Notes: generated from the sequence alone by a model not told the origin. A stretch of 64,000 nt of DNA from JAIDVZ01 sp964486285 (GCA_964486285.1 CAZALH010000004.1:1-64000), one strand, 5' to 3'. Counted from the stretch's first letter, positions 25,674-34,909 are shown. Numbers and translations: made by a program.

Positions 25674-27396
25674 ATTATGGAGTATTTTGAACTATGACCA
25701 TAGTATTTCACATACTTTACAAAATGAGTTGAGCTTAAATAAATATGTATGTGCAATTCTAGTGCAACGTGGTATTACTTCTATACTAGAAGCTGAGAAG
25801 TTTTTGTATCCAAAGTTAGCTTATCTACGTAACCCTTTTGAATTATTTAATGCTGATGTTGCTGTTAAAAAAATATTTAATGCTATAAACGATAAGAAGA
25901 AAATTACAATTATTGGAGATTATGATGTCGATGGGATTACAAGTATTACTCTTTTTACGGACGTATTGAAAGTTTTTGATGTAAATACGCGCTTTTATGT
26001 GCCACGTAGATTTACAGAAGGGTACGGATTATCTTCTGATCTTGTTACGCGGGTATTAAATGATAATATTCCTGATCTTGTCATTACGTTAGATTGTGGA
26101 ACTAATTCGTTTGCTGAAGTTGAAACTTTGAAAGCCAATGGGTGTGATGTGATTGTCGTTGATCATCATAAATCTAAAATAGAAGAATGCTCGAATTGTT
26201 GTATTATAAATCCACATATTTACAATGATGATAAATCTATTTCTCAGCGAATATTTTGTACAGTTGGATTAGTTTTTAAGCTGTGTCACGCTTTGCTTCA
26301 ATTTTTTAGAAAACAAAATGATAAAAGAGCGTTTAATTTTAAGATGCGCGATGAACTAGATTTAGTTGCTTTAGGTACTATTGCGGATCTTGTTCCGTTA
26401 GTTGGAGAAAATAGAATTTTTTGTAAATATGGATTACGGAGGTTATCTTCTGATAATCGACGTGCAGGAATTGAAGCATTGTGTCGAGTATCCACACTTG
26501 AAGATGGTGTCCCAATTTATCCTGCAGATGTTGCTTTTAAATTGAGTCCGCGGTTAAATGCATGCGGCAGGTTATCAGATGCTATTTTACCTATTAAAAT
26601 GTTACTTAGTAACGATTATGATGAAGCCTTGACTTATGCGTATGAACTTGATGAGACAAATCATGAGCGCCAAAATTTAGAAAAAGAAGTTTTGGCAGAA
26701 GCAGAATTAATTGTTAAAGATCTATACCTCAAAGATTCTGCTTTCGTGTTATTTAATGAAAACTGGCATTCTGGTGTAGTTGGTATAGTAAGCGGTAAGT
26801 TGGCGCGTGACTATAATCGTCCGTGTATAGTATTAGGTTTTGAACGTGGTGTAGCTAAGGGATCGGGGCGCAGTGTCGATGCAGTAAATCTTGTTGATGT
26901 ATGTAATGGTTGTTCTGATTTATTAGAGTCTTGGGGAGGGCATCCTTTGGCAGTAGGAATATCTATTAAACCAGAAAATATTGATAAGTTTCGAGAGAAA
27001 TTCTGCAAAAAAGTTGACTCTTTAGTAAGTGAAGTAAACTTTAATGAAGTAATAGATATCACTGAAGAAGTTTACATAAGTGATATTGATGATAGTTTTA
27101 TTCGCGATTTGGAGTTATTGCACCCATTTGGGCAAGGGAATTTGGAGCCCATTTTTTTAGTTCGCAAGGTAAAAATCTATGATGCCCCAGAATTGTTCGG
27201 AAGCACAAAAAATCATATAAAATTTTGGGTGAATTATCAACATTCAAAGCGTATATTGATCATCGGTTGGGAAGTGGGGCATAATATTCCACCAATTTTA
27301 GTAAACATTGATTTGGCAATTAAAATTAGCATGGATCATTGGAATGGAAAGAAATTTAAGCGATTTACGCTTGTTGATTGGCGTGTGAGTGAATGA
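25666..27396 (+). CDS. recJ: Single-stranded-DNA-specific exonuclease RecJ
   Basis: 5'-3' exonuclease of the DHH superfamily, acting in recombination and repair. Its 576 residues hold the phosphoesterase motifs in order: IIGDYDVDGITS, LDCGTN, VDHHKS (DHH), IADLVPL, and the DHHA1 motif GSGRSVDAVNL with WGGHPLAVGI. The C-terminal OB-like domain follows. All metal ligands appear intact. The start overlaps the end of secDF by 8 bases, and rsmG begins 3 bases after its stop, so these genes form one operon. Confidence 0.95.
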   Translation: MPKLWSILNYDHSISHTLQNELSLNKYVCAILVQRGITSILEAEKFLYPKLAYLRNPFELFNADVAVKKIFNAINDKKKITIIGDYDVDGITSITLFTDVLKVFDVNTRFYVPRRFTEGYGLSSDLVTRVLNDNIPDLVITLDCGTNSFAEVETLKANGCDVIVVDHHKSKIEECSNCCIINPHIYNDDKSISQRIFCTVGLVFKLCHALLQFFRKQNDKRAFNFKMRDELDLVALGTIADLVPLVGENRIFCKYGLRRLSSDNRRAGIEALCRVSTLEDGVPIYPADVAFKLSPRLNACGRLSDAILPIKMLLSNDYDEALTYAYELDETNHERQNLEKEVLAEAELIVKDLYLKDSAFVLFNENWHSGVVGIVSGKLARDYNRPCIVLGFERGVAKGSGRSVDAVNLVDVCNGCSDLLESWGGHPLAVGISIKPENIDKFREKFCKKVDSLVSEVNFNEVIDITEEVYISDIDDSFIRDLELLHPFGQGNLEPIFLVRKVKIYDAPELFGSTKNHIKFWVNYQHSKRILIIGWEVGHNIPPILVNIDLAIKISMDHWNGKKFKRFTLVDWRVSE

Positions 27397-27399
27397 AAA

Positions 27400-27996
27400 A
27401 TGGACTACATTATTGATCGATTTCCAGAAATATCATTTAATCAAATAAAGTGTCTAGTAGAATATCAACGACTGATCACTGATTGGAATCAGAAAATTAA
27501 TTTAATTTCTAGGAAAGATATTGGTAATTTTGTACATCGACACATTGTGCCATGTTTATGTATTAACCGTGTTGTACGGTTTTGCAATTCTGATTCGATT
27601 ATTGACGTTGGAACTGGTGGTGGGTTACCTGGAATTCCATTAGCTATAACAAATACTTCTGCTAACTTTTGTTTAGTAGACTCAGTGAAAAAAAAGATTT
27701 GTGCCGTTCAAGACATGGTTGCATCCCTTGTATTGAATAATGTTCATACCAAATGTATTCGTGTTGAAGAGATTGAACAAAAATATAAATACATTGTTGC
27801 TCGTGCCGTAACAAATTTTCCAAACTTTTTGACATATATCAGAAATATTAAAAAAAATACTACAAAAATTTTTTACATAAAAGGTGGGAATTTTCTTGAG
27901 GAATTAAAGAATATCGAAAATTATCGCATACACAACATTGGAGAGATGCTTGACGACGAAGCTTTAAAAGATAAAGTGATAATAGAAATTTTTTAA
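27400..27996 (+). CDS. rsmG: 16S rRNA (guanine527-N7)-methyltransferase RsmG
   Basis: Methylates G527 of 16S rRNA using S-adenosylmethionine. The SAM-binding motif DVGTGGGLPGIPLAI is near residue 68, and WNQKINLISRKD upstream is the family signature. At 198 residues it is normal in length. It sits in the recJ-rsmG-hydrolase run, with 3 bases to the upstream gene and 2 to the downstream gene. The usual link to the gid/par genes is absent. Confidence 0.92.
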   Translation: MDYIIDRFPEISFNQIKCLVEYQRLITDWNQKINLISRKDIGNFVHRHIVPCLCINRVVRFCNSDSIIDVGTGGGLPGIPLAITNTSANFCLVDSVKKKICAVQDMVASLVLNNVHTKCIRVEEIEQKYKYIVARAVTNFPNFLTYIRNIKKNTTKIFYIKGGNFLEELKNIENYRIHNIGEMLDDEALKDKVIIEIF

Positions 27997-27998
27997 TT

Positions 27999-28661
27999 GT
28001 GAGTAATAATATACTTTGGAATTCTCAAGATTCAAAATTGTATGTGTACCAGTTTGGAAGGTTATATACTAATACTGGTGTTTGGGTTAATGAAAAAATT
28101 GGTGAAGCGTTTTTAATAGATTCTCCATATGGTGCGTACCAATACTTAACGAAGACTATATTACATGGTATTAAAGTTGTGGCAGTATTAATTACTCATA
28201 GTCATTGGGATCATATTGGGGACGATCATTTGTTTCAGAAAATTGGTACAAAAATATATGTTCATCCTGAAGGAAGAAAAATTGTGGAAACCCCAGAAAT
28301 AATTATTCCATATACTAAGTGTGGTTTTGGATTAACTCCTTGTCCAGTATATAAGGAGTTATCGGATGAGGAACATATCAATATATCAGGTGTTGATATT
28401 TTAGTACGATGGGTACCTGGTCATACCGTTAGCGGTGTATGTTTTTACATAAAAGAAGCGCAAGTGGTTTTTTGTGGGGATACATTGTTTAAGGACAGTA
28501 TTGGCAGATATGATTTCATTGATGGAAACAAAGATCAGTTAATTTCTAGCATACGTCGAAAAATTTTAACATTGCCAGAAGATACTGTGGTTATTCCTGG
28601 ACATGGAGAGTTCACTACAGTAAAATATGAAGCAGAGCATAACCCTTTCTTTAAGATTTAA
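27999..28661 (+). CDS. Metallo-beta-lactamase fold hydrolase (glyoxalase II-like)
   Basis: A 220-residue hydrolase with the complete zinc-binding motif THSHWDHIGD, later His in WVPGHTVSG, Asp in FCGDTLF and His in VIPGHGEFT. This matches the glyoxalase II/YcbL branch of the family, which usually cleaves thioesters, but the substrate cannot be read from sequence. The start is GTG, directly after rsmG. It is the last gene before a gap with two alternative hairpins and then glgA. Confidence 0.88.
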   Translation: MSNNILWNSQDSKLYVYQFGRLYTNTGVWVNEKIGEAFLIDSPYGAYQYLTKTILHGIKVVAVLITHSHWDHIGDDHLFQKIGTKIYVHPEGRKIVETPEIIIPYTKCGFGLTPCPVYKELSDEEHINISGVDILVRWVPGHTVSGVCFYIKEAQVVFCGDTLFKDSIGRYDFIDGNKDQLISSIRRKILTLPEDTVVIPGHGEFTTVKYEAEHNPFFKI

Positions 28662-28670
28662 TTGGTTTTT

Positions 28671-28700
28671 AACAATATCGTATTGTTGTTTAACGATATT
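28671..28700 (+). promoter_or_regulatory. Two mutually exclusive small hairpins before glgA
   Basis: The first possible hairpin pairs AACAATA with TATTGTT (28671-28677 and 28681-28687, loop of three). The second pairs AATATCG with CGATATT (28674-28680 and 28694-28700, loop of 13) and is followed by a T-rich stretch. They share bases, so only one can form. The second could end transcription from the hydrolase gene. An attenuation role for glgA, 18 bases further on, is speculative. Both stems are AT-rich and weak. Confidence 0.35.
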
Positions 28701-28717
28701 TTTACATTTTCATTTGT

Positions 28718-30163
28718 GTGAAAATTTTACTGGCAAGTGCGGAAGCTGTTCCATTTGTAAAAATTGGAGGGCTGGGAGATATTGTTCCGGTTATTGCTAA
28801 ATCGGTATCGAATTTAGGTCATGAAGTGAAGGTTGTTATGCCATTATATTCACAAATTGATCGTTCTAAATTACATCATTATGATGAACCAATGATAGTA
28901 AATATGGGGTATGGTATTGAATTTGCACGGCTGTGGTTTCAGATGCATGAAGATGTAGAATTTTTGTTTGTAGAATTTGAACGTTATTTTGGGCGCGGCG
29001 GGGTATATGGAGAAAGCGGACAAGGGTATAACGATAATTGGGAACGTTTTGCATTTTTTAGTCGATCAGTTATTGATATATGTTTTTTTTTGAATTGGAT
29101 TCCGGATGTTATTCATTCTCATGATTGGCATACTGGATTAATTCCGGTGTTATTAAAGGAACAATTTGTTGATCGTTTGAAAAATACTAGTTCTGTATTT
29201 ACTATCCATAATATGGGATATCATGGGTATGCTCCATATGAACTATTACATTTTGTTGGTTTGCCGACAAAGATTTTCAATCCTTTCGCTTTAGAAGCGT
29301 GTGGTGGAATAAATATTATGAAAGGTGCGATAACATATGCAGATAAAATCACTACAGTTAGTTCGAGTTATGCCGATGAAATAAAAACGAAAGAACATGG
29401 TTGGGGCTTGGATGATGTTTTACGTTATCGATCACAAGATTTAGTCGGTATCTGTAATGCTGTTGATTACGATATTTGGTCGCCAAGAAAAGATTCAAGA
29501 ATCGCTAAAAATTATTCTCATAATTCTTTATCAGGTAAAAAGATATGTAAATTAGATTTGCAAAGTAAAACTGGGCTTTCAGTGGATAAAAATGTTTTTT
29601 TAATTGGAATTATTTCACGTTTTGTTGAACAGAAAGGGCTCGATCTTGTGAGTGAACTTCTGCCAGTTTGGTTACAAGATTTATATGTACAGTTTGTCAT
29701 ATTAGGTTCTGGAGATGAATTTTTAGAAAATCGATTCATTGATATCATGAATGAAAATCCTGGACGTGTATCGGTAACAATTGGATTTAATGATGATTTA
29801 GCTCATATCATAGAGGCTGGTGCTGATTGCTTTTTAATGCCAAGTAAATACGAACCTTGCGGTATGAATCAAATGTATTCAATGTTATATGGTACTCTGC
29901 CTATTGTACATGGCGTTGGTGGATTGCGCGATACTGTAGAAAATTATGATGAGAAGTATCATACTGGTACAGGGTTCATATTTTACGATTTTACTTCGAA
30001 GGCGATATACAATACTGTTTGTTGGGCATGCGCTACGTATTTTGATTGTCCAAAATTTTTTAAAGCCATGCAAAAACGCGCAATGCAACAAGATTTTTCG
30101 CTGTCACAATTTGCTGAGAAATATGTAGCAGTTTATATTAGTAGTTTAAAATCAGGAAAATGA
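28718..30163 (+). CDS. glgA: Glycogen (starch) synthase
   Basis: Adds glucose from ADP-glucose to glycogen; GT5 family. The ADP-glucose site K-I-G-G-L-G-D is near residue 18 (family K-x-G-G-L). Other family motifs are HSHDWHTGLIPVL, TIHNMGYHG, NAVDYDIW and the C-terminal PSKYEPCGMNQMYSM with GGLRDTV. Length 481 is normal. It starts with GTG. The other glycogen genes (glgB, glgC, glgP) are not in the window. A bidirectional-looking terminator follows at 30174. Confidence 0.95.
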   Translation: MKILLASAEAVPFVKIGGLGDIVPVIAKSVSNLGHEVKVVMPLYSQIDRSKLHHYDEPMIVNMGYGIEFARLWFQMHEDVEFLFVEFERYFGRGGVYGESGQGYNDNWERFAFFSRSVIDICFFLNWIPDVIHSHDWHTGLIPVLLKEQFVDRLKNTSSVFTIHNMGYHGYAPYELLHFVGLPTKIFNPFALEACGGINIMKGAITYADKITTVSSSYADEIKTKEHGWGLDDVLRYRSQDLVGICNAVDYDIWSPRKDSRIAKNYSHNSLSGKKICKLDLQSKTGLSVDKNVFLIGIISRFVEQKGLDLVSELLPVWLQDLYVQFVILGSGDEFLENRFIDIMNENPGRVSVTIGFNDDLAHIIEAGADCFLMPSKYEPCGMNQMYSMLYGTLPIVHGVGGLRDTVENYDEKYHTGTGFIFYDFTSKAIYNTVCWACATYFDCPKFFKAMQKRAMQQDFSLSQFAEKYVAVYISSLKSGK

Positions 30164-30173
30164 AAATAAAAAT

Positions 30174-30191
30174 GGCCAAAAATATTTGGCC
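30174..30191. terminator. Palindromic terminator between convergent genes
   Basis: A perfect seven-base-pair stem, GGCCAAA with TTTGGCC (30174-30180 and 30185-30191), has a four-base loop AATA. It lies between the end of glgA (plus) and the end of the gene at 30227 (minus). T-rich sequence follows on the plus strand, and an A-rich flank gives T residues on the minus strand, so it may serve both genes. Confidence 0.7.
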
Positions 30192-30226
30192 TATTGTATT
30201 TTGTTATTTCAGTAAATTTAAATTAT

Positions 30227-30820
30227 TTAAACAATTAAAAATTCCTGTTGAACTTTAGAATCTTGACGACCTTCACCTAACGTTATAATTTCATCAGTGG
30301 AATCATCGTGTTGATTATTAATTTCCGAAAACCGTACACGATAATTCGGACTTTGTTCTTCTTGCGAGTTTTGAACACTAGAAAATCTTTTGTTAAAGAT
30401 TGTTTGGGCCCAAGATTCAATTTTCGGTTGAAGAAGCTTTAATATGAATGTTCCTGCTACAGTGCCTATAACTGTACCTACAATGACCTTATGCATTAAT
30501 AGTAAATTGAGAAGTTCTTTAGAGAAAGGAATGACGTAGTTCGCCCCAATGTTAGCTGCGAATTGTTTGATGGCTTCAAAATTTTCCGCTATCCCGCCAA
30601 TTATCCCAGCTGAGAGTATCGATACAGTAGAAATTATTGCGGTTGTTCTAAAAGAAAGCTGTTTATTAGAAATTTTAGATTCTTTTGGAGAATAGTCAAC
30701 TGTTTGAACTCCTCGCATAGGAGAAGGAGTAATGGCAATAAAATCAGATGTTTGATCATCTGCGGGGGTAATTTTTATTGGGCTTAAGAGATAGGTTTTG
30801 ATAGATTCTGTGTTGTTCAT
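30227..30820 (-). CDS. Two-helix membrane protein with polar tails, Inc-like candidate
   Basis: A 197-residue protein with no signal peptide. A polar N-terminal region of about 55 residues precedes two hydrophobic segments, at about 59-77 and 111-129, which are Gly/Ala/Ile-rich. A polar C-terminal tail of about 65 residues with many Gln, Asn, Ser and Glu follows. This layout resembles inclusion-membrane proteins and other T3SS-exported membrane proteins, but the two hydrophobic lobes are farther apart than in typical chlamydial Incs. No family is recognised. It is a single gene, convergent to glgA and separated by a terminator. Confidence 0.5.
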   Translation of the reverse strand: MNNTESIKTYLLSPIKITPADDQTSDFIAITPSPMRGVQTVDYSPKESKISNKQLSFRTTAIISTVSILSAGIIGGIAENFEAIKQFAANIGANYVIPFSKELLNLLLMHKVIVGTVIGTVAGTFILKLLQPKIESWAQTIFNKRFSSVQNSQEEQSPNYRVRFSEINNQHDDSTDEIITLGEGRQDSKVQQEFLIV

Positions 30821-30895
30821 AATAATAACCTTAACAACAAGTTACAAAATAAATATGTATATATATTGCAAGTTTTTTAAAAATTTTTTTACGTT

Positions 30896-31435
30896 TTATA
30901 TAAATACTAGAGCCGAAAGTGTTATGCAATTGTTGATTTTTTGGTGAGATATGAGATGTTGTATTTCACTTTTTTTAAATAAAACAGTTTCAATGTCTTC
31001 AAATTGATCGAAATTTGTGTTGTATAACTTTTGGCAGTTTTCGCACTTTATTATATGTATCTTGTTGGTAATAATAGCTGGATTGGGATATAGTGTAGCA
31101 ATTAATTGAAAATTTTCTCCAACATAGCCTGTTTCTTCGCGCAATTCCCGAATTGCGCCTTCTATTGGAGATTCATAACTTTCTAATCTGCCAGCTGGAA
31201 GTTCAAGCGACATTTTCTCACTTCCAAATCGAAACTGGTTAACAAAGATAATTTTATTATTGGTTGTTGTTGCTAATATTTGGATGCTATCACTATAATT
31301 AGTAACGATGAAATCTCCGGTTTGTTGAGTCTTGGGGTGTTTAAATTTGCGTTGTATTATTTTACAAAAGCTATAATCAATTAGTTCTTTTTCTGATATT
31401 TTCTCCCATAAACTCAAAGACTTAATTTTTGTCAT
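30896..31435 (-). CDS. Nudix hydrolase, ADP-ribose pyrophosphatase-like
   Basis: Hydrolyses nucleoside diphosphate derivatives. The full Nudix box is present, from GRLESYESP through REETGYVG (G-x5-E-x7-R-E-x2-E-E-x-G). The segment FVNQFRFGSEKMSLELPAG upstream is the pattern of ADP-sugar pyrophosphatases (NudF type). Its 179 residues fit that group. It is divergent from pgk, with about 90 bases between the two starts. Confidence 0.88.
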   Translation of the reverse strand: MTKIKSLSLWEKISEKELIDYSFCKIIQRKFKHPKTQQTGDFIVTNYSDSIQILATTTNNKIIFVNQFRFGSEKMSLELPAGRLESYESPIEGAIRELREETGYVGENFQLIATLYPNPAIITNKIHIIKCENCQKLYNTNFDQFEDIETVLFKKSEIQHLISHQKINNCITLSALVFI

Positions 31436-31529
31436 GTTTACAAAATATTTAATGTTTAAATGTTGCTAATTTAATAAAAATTATCATCTTTTTGCAGAAA
31501 AGATTTCAATTAAAAAATTGGAGACAACT

Positions 31530-32735
31530 GTGCAAAGAGTAAAAACGATTAGAGATATTGATTGTGAGGGGAAAAAAGTTTTTGTTCGAGTGGATTTTAA
31601 TGTTCCATTAGATGAAAGGGGGAATATATCTGATGATGCCCGTATTGTAGCGGCATTACCGACGATTGAATATTTAGTACAACATGGCGCGCGTGTAATA
31701 TTAGCAAGTCATCTTGGGCGACCGAATGGGGAACGAGTGATGAAGTATTCTTTAAAGACAGTAGCGCAAGTACTAGCGAAATTGTTGGGTCAACCTGTGC
31801 TTTTTTTGCAAGATTGCATAGGGTCTGAAGTTCAACAAGTGTCCGATAAATTAGCTAATGGAAATGTGATTTTGCTAGAAAATTTACGTTTCTATAGTGG
31901 AGAAACAAAAAATGATCCAAATTTTGCAGAGCAGTTATCTAAGTTGGCAGATATTTATGTTAATGACGCATTTGGAACTGCTCATCGTGCTCATGCATCA
32001 ACAGAAGGAATCACAAAGTTTGTGCAAACTAATGTAGCGGGTTTCTTAATGGAAAAAGAGCTAGAGTTTTTAGGTTCAAAAGTGTTGGATCCTGAAAGAC
32101 CGTTTACTGTTGTTTTGGGAGGTTCTAAAGTTTCAGATAAGATAGAAATTATTAATTATTTGCTTACTAAAGCAGACAATTTATTGATTGGTGGCGCGAT
32201 GGCTTTTACGTTTATGGCAGCCCTAGGGCATACCACTGGTACAAGTTTGGTCGAGAAGGATAAAATTGAATTAGCAAATGAAGTATTTGTAAAAGCAAAA
32301 AATTTAGGAGTTAATTTACTTACTCCGTTAGATTATGTTATTACTGATTCTTTTGATAGCGAAAAAATGGCTGTTGGTGATGTAAAAAATTCAGGGCTTG
32401 ATATTCCAGATGGATGGTGTGGAATAGATGTTGGGACTAAAACAGTAGAGATGTATTCTGACGTGATTGGAAAATCAAAAACAATCTTGTGGAATGGACC
32501 ACTTGGAATTTTTGAAATTAAACAAGCTTCGCGTGGTACCTTTGATATCGCTCAGTCTATTGCTGAATCAGAAGCTGTTTCAATTATTGGCGGTGGAGAT
32601 TTGGGGAAAGCTGTTCGCAAGAGCGGGTTTGATTCAGGGATGACATTTATTAGTACTGGTGGTGGTGCTAGTTTAGAATTTTTGGAGGGTAAAGATTTAC
32701 CTGGCGTATCAGTGTTAAATAAAATTACAGTGTAA
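31530..32735 (+). CDS. pgk: Phosphoglycerate kinase
   Basis: Glycolytic enzyme that transfers phosphate from 1,3-bisphosphoglycerate to ADP. The N-terminal signature KKVFVRVDFNVPLDERG is complete, as are ASHLGRPNG, LLENLRFYSGE, VLGGSKVSDKIEI and the C-terminal GGGDLGKAV and STGGGASLEFLEG. The GTG at 31530 is chosen over the TTG at 31518 because GGAG ends six bases before it and it fits the usual family start. It is followed after about 20 bases by tpiA, a normal glycolysis pair. Confidence 0.96.
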   Translation: MQRVKTIRDIDCEGKKVFVRVDFNVPLDERGNISDDARIVAALPTIEYLVQHGARVILASHLGRPNGERVMKYSLKTVAQVLAKLLGQPVLFLQDCIGSEVQQVSDKLANGNVILLENLRFYSGETKNDPNFAEQLSKLADIYVNDAFGTAHRAHASTEGITKFVQTNVAGFLMEKELEFLGSKVLDPERPFTVVLGGSKVSDKIEIINYLLTKADNLLIGGAMAFTFMAALGHTTGTSLVEKDKIELANEVFVKAKNLGVNLLTPLDYVITDSFDSEKMAVGDVKNSGLDIPDGWCGIDVGTKTVEMYSDVIGKSKTILWNGPLGIFEIKQASRGTFDIAQSIAESEAVSIIGGGDLGKAVRKSGFDSGMTFISTGGGASLEFLEGKDLPGVSVLNKITV

Positions 32736-32754
32736 GTCTTGTTTGAGGAAGTTT

Positions 32755-33522
32755 ATGTATAGAAGATTTTTGATAGCTGGTAATTGGAAGATGAATAATG
32801 GAATATTAGATTCTGTTTCATTAATTCAGTCTATTGGTAAAGGTATCGCAAGAATTAATAATGTAGATGTCGTAGTATGTCCTCCATTTATAGCATTGCG
32901 TAATGTATACGAAAGTATTGATAAATTGTTGATACAAGTGGGAGCGCAAAATATGTACCCTGAGGCGAAAGGTGCTTTTACTGGAGAAATTTCTTATCCT
33001 ATGTTGCGTGATTGTGGGGTTTCTTATGTTATTTTAGGTCATAGTGAACGTCGAGAGATTTTCGGGGAATCGAATAATTTTATTAATTTAAAAGTATTGG
33101 CAGCGCTCAATAATAATTTGAAACCAATTTTATGTGTTGGTGAAAGTGCACAAGAAAGGGAGCAGAATAAAACATTCAAGGTCATAGATGAGGAAATTAC
33201 GCAGTGCTTAGCGAGTGTTACTATTGAGCAAGCAAAAAATTTGACCATTGCATATGAACCAATATGGGCAATCGGTACAGGAAAAACCGCAACTCCAGAA
33301 ATCGCTCAAGAAGTTCATTATTATATTAGAAGCTTGATTAAAAAATTATTCAACCAGGCATTAGCAGATTCAATTAGAATATTGTATGGTGGTTCAATGA
33401 AAGCTAATAATGCGGAAGAATTATTGAGACAACCCGATATCGACGGTGGATTAATCGGTGGAGCTTCTTTAAATGCTGGGGAGTTTTGTAAAATCATCAG
33501 TACAGCTAGCAAGCTTGCGTAG
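32755..33522 (+). CDS. tpiA: Triosephosphate isomerase
   Basis: Interconverts dihydroxyacetone phosphate and glyceraldehyde-3-phosphate. The N-terminal AGNWKMN holds the catalytic Asn/Lys, YVILGHSERR the catalytic His, and IAYEPIWAIGTGKTA the catalytic Glu. The phosphate-binding tail ILYGGSMKANN and DGGLIGGASL is intact. The ATG at 32755 is preferred over the TTG four codons earlier because GAGGA lies five bases upstream of it. It forms an operon with pgk. Confidence 0.96.
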   Translation: MYRRFLIAGNWKMNNGILDSVSLIQSIGKGIARINNVDVVVCPPFIALRNVYESIDKLLIQVGAQNMYPEAKGAFTGEISYPMLRDCGVSYVILGHSERREIFGESNNFINLKVLAALNNNLKPILCVGESAQEREQNKTFKVIDEEITQCLASVTIEQAKNLTIAYEPIWAIGTGKTATPEIAQEVHYYIRSLIKKLFNQALADSIRILYGGSMKANNAEELLRQPDIDGGLIGGASLNAGEFCKIISTASKLA

Positions 33523-33574
33523 GTAAAGTAAGAAGAGCTATTTGAAAATTTTTTTGTTGGTCAAAGTATAAAAT

Positions 33575-34909
33575 TTAGTCTTTTCTTACTATTGGTAACA
33601 TTTGTCCATTCTGGAATAATGTTACACGATGTGTGCTTTCTGAAACTGCAATTGCGATACATTCTGCTGCCCATGAGATTGATGCTGCAGCCGCATGGCG
33701 CGTACCAAATCCACTTGGCATAACAATATTGTGGTCCGGGGTACTAATTAATGTCCCTGCTGACTCAATAACACCGTCTCCGCGAATAATAAATGCTCCA
33801 TCTATTAAAGAAAATTCTTTTATTGTTTCATCCATAAATGGGTTTAAAATATTACGGTCTTCTTCTTCGTATCCAAAAAATGGATTTAGTACTAATGGTT
33901 TGCTAAATGGAGCAATTTTGTCGACGTCACCAATTACAAATAAACATCCAACTGGTTTCCCTTCCCTTCCTTCAGATGAAATTTCTGATGCAATTGTTAG
34001 CACCCTTTCTAATACTTCTGGCTTTATATTTTTTGTTAAAAATTGTGATTGTGATGTAAAAATTGGGCGAAATTCACGTTGAACGTCGACTATAAAAATA
34101 GTATCCAATATCCCATTTTGCGAATTACATCCTATACAACAAACCTTTTCATCATGTTTTATAATATCACGTGACAACCCCAATAAAATTGCACTACGAA
34201 ATTCATATAACCAATGAATAGAATTTGCATTTAATGGAACAATTATTTGTGAATTTTTTGGAAAAGTATCAACATTTGATGTTTTAGGAGCTGTAATTAC
34301 AACTTTTAAGTCATCAAATAATTCTTCAATTTCAATTCCGTCTAAACTAGCTCCATCAAACAACATTACTGTTGAACAGCCAGATGCATGTGCAATTTTA
34401 CAAACTTCTTCTATAAAAAATTTATTTAATTCATTGTCTGTATCTTGGAACTTTTTCTTTTGAGGGGCGAATACATCGAGTACTTTTTCTTTTAAATTTT
34501 CAAGTGAATGTGCGTGATTTAATGATTCAACGACAGTATCTCGTTGTAGAGTGCGGACAATATTTGCTAATGTTCCAAGATACGAACGTTCATTATAAGA
34601 AGAGAGCATTAGCATAATATATTTAATATTTTTGTATTCATCCGATGTTTCATTTGTTAGCCCTTCCTTGCATCGTCCAAATGCTAAGATATGTGGGACT
34701 TTTATGTCAATCCTGTCATGTGGAACTGCTAATCCATTCCCAATACAAGTAGTGATGGTTTTTTCATGCTCTATTAGATCAGTAGTTATTTGTTTTGCCC
34801 GTTCGCTACTAAATCCACAAGCTAATACCAATTCTTGAATAGCATCGTCAAATGTTTTGCTCGTTATATCGATTATTCTTGATTCATGTAAAAAATGTCC
34901 AAATTTCAT
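33575..34909 (-). CDS. PTS EIIA - diadenylate cyclase fusion
   Basis: A 444-residue protein in three parts. Residues 1-150 form a PTS EIIA type 2 domain with the phospho-accepting His64 in GNGLAVPHDR. Residues about 155-290 (ASGCSTVMLFDGASLDG) have no clear family but may resemble the pyruvate-kinase-C-like domain of some archaeal diadenylate cyclases. Residues about 300-444 form a DisA_N/DAC domain with the catalytic D-G-A (370-372) and a G-T-R-H-A motif (402-406) in place of the common RHR. The product would be the messenger c-di-AMP, controlled by PTS phosphorylation. No other PTS gene is visible. Activity with the RHA variant is uncertain. Confidence 0.82.
   Translation of the reverse strand: MKFGHFLHESRIIDITSKTFDDAIQELVLACGFSSERAKQITTDLIEHEKTITTCIGNGLAVPHDRIDIKVPHILAFGRCKEGLTNETSDEYKNIKYIMLMLSSYNERSYLGTLANIVRTLQRDTVVESLNHAHSLENLKEKVLDVFAPQKKKFQDTDNELNKFFIEEVCKIAHASGCSTVMLFDGASLDGIEIEELFDDLKVVITAPKTSNVDTFPKNSQIIVPLNANSIHWLYEFRSAILLGLSRDIIKHDEKVCCIGCNSQNGILDTIFIVDVQREFRPIFTSQSQFLTKNIKPEVLERVLTIASEISSEGREGKPVGCLFVIGDVDKIAPFSKPLVLNPFFGYEEEDRNILNPFMDETIKEFSLIDGAFIIRGDGVIESAGTLISTPDHNIVMPSGFGTRHAAAASISWAAECIAIAVSESTHRVTLFQNGQMLPIVRKD

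Noticed and set aside
33633..34082. Plus-strand open frame of 149 codons
   Set aside because: It lies entirely opposite the diadenylate cyclase domain, whose motifs are clear on the minus strand.
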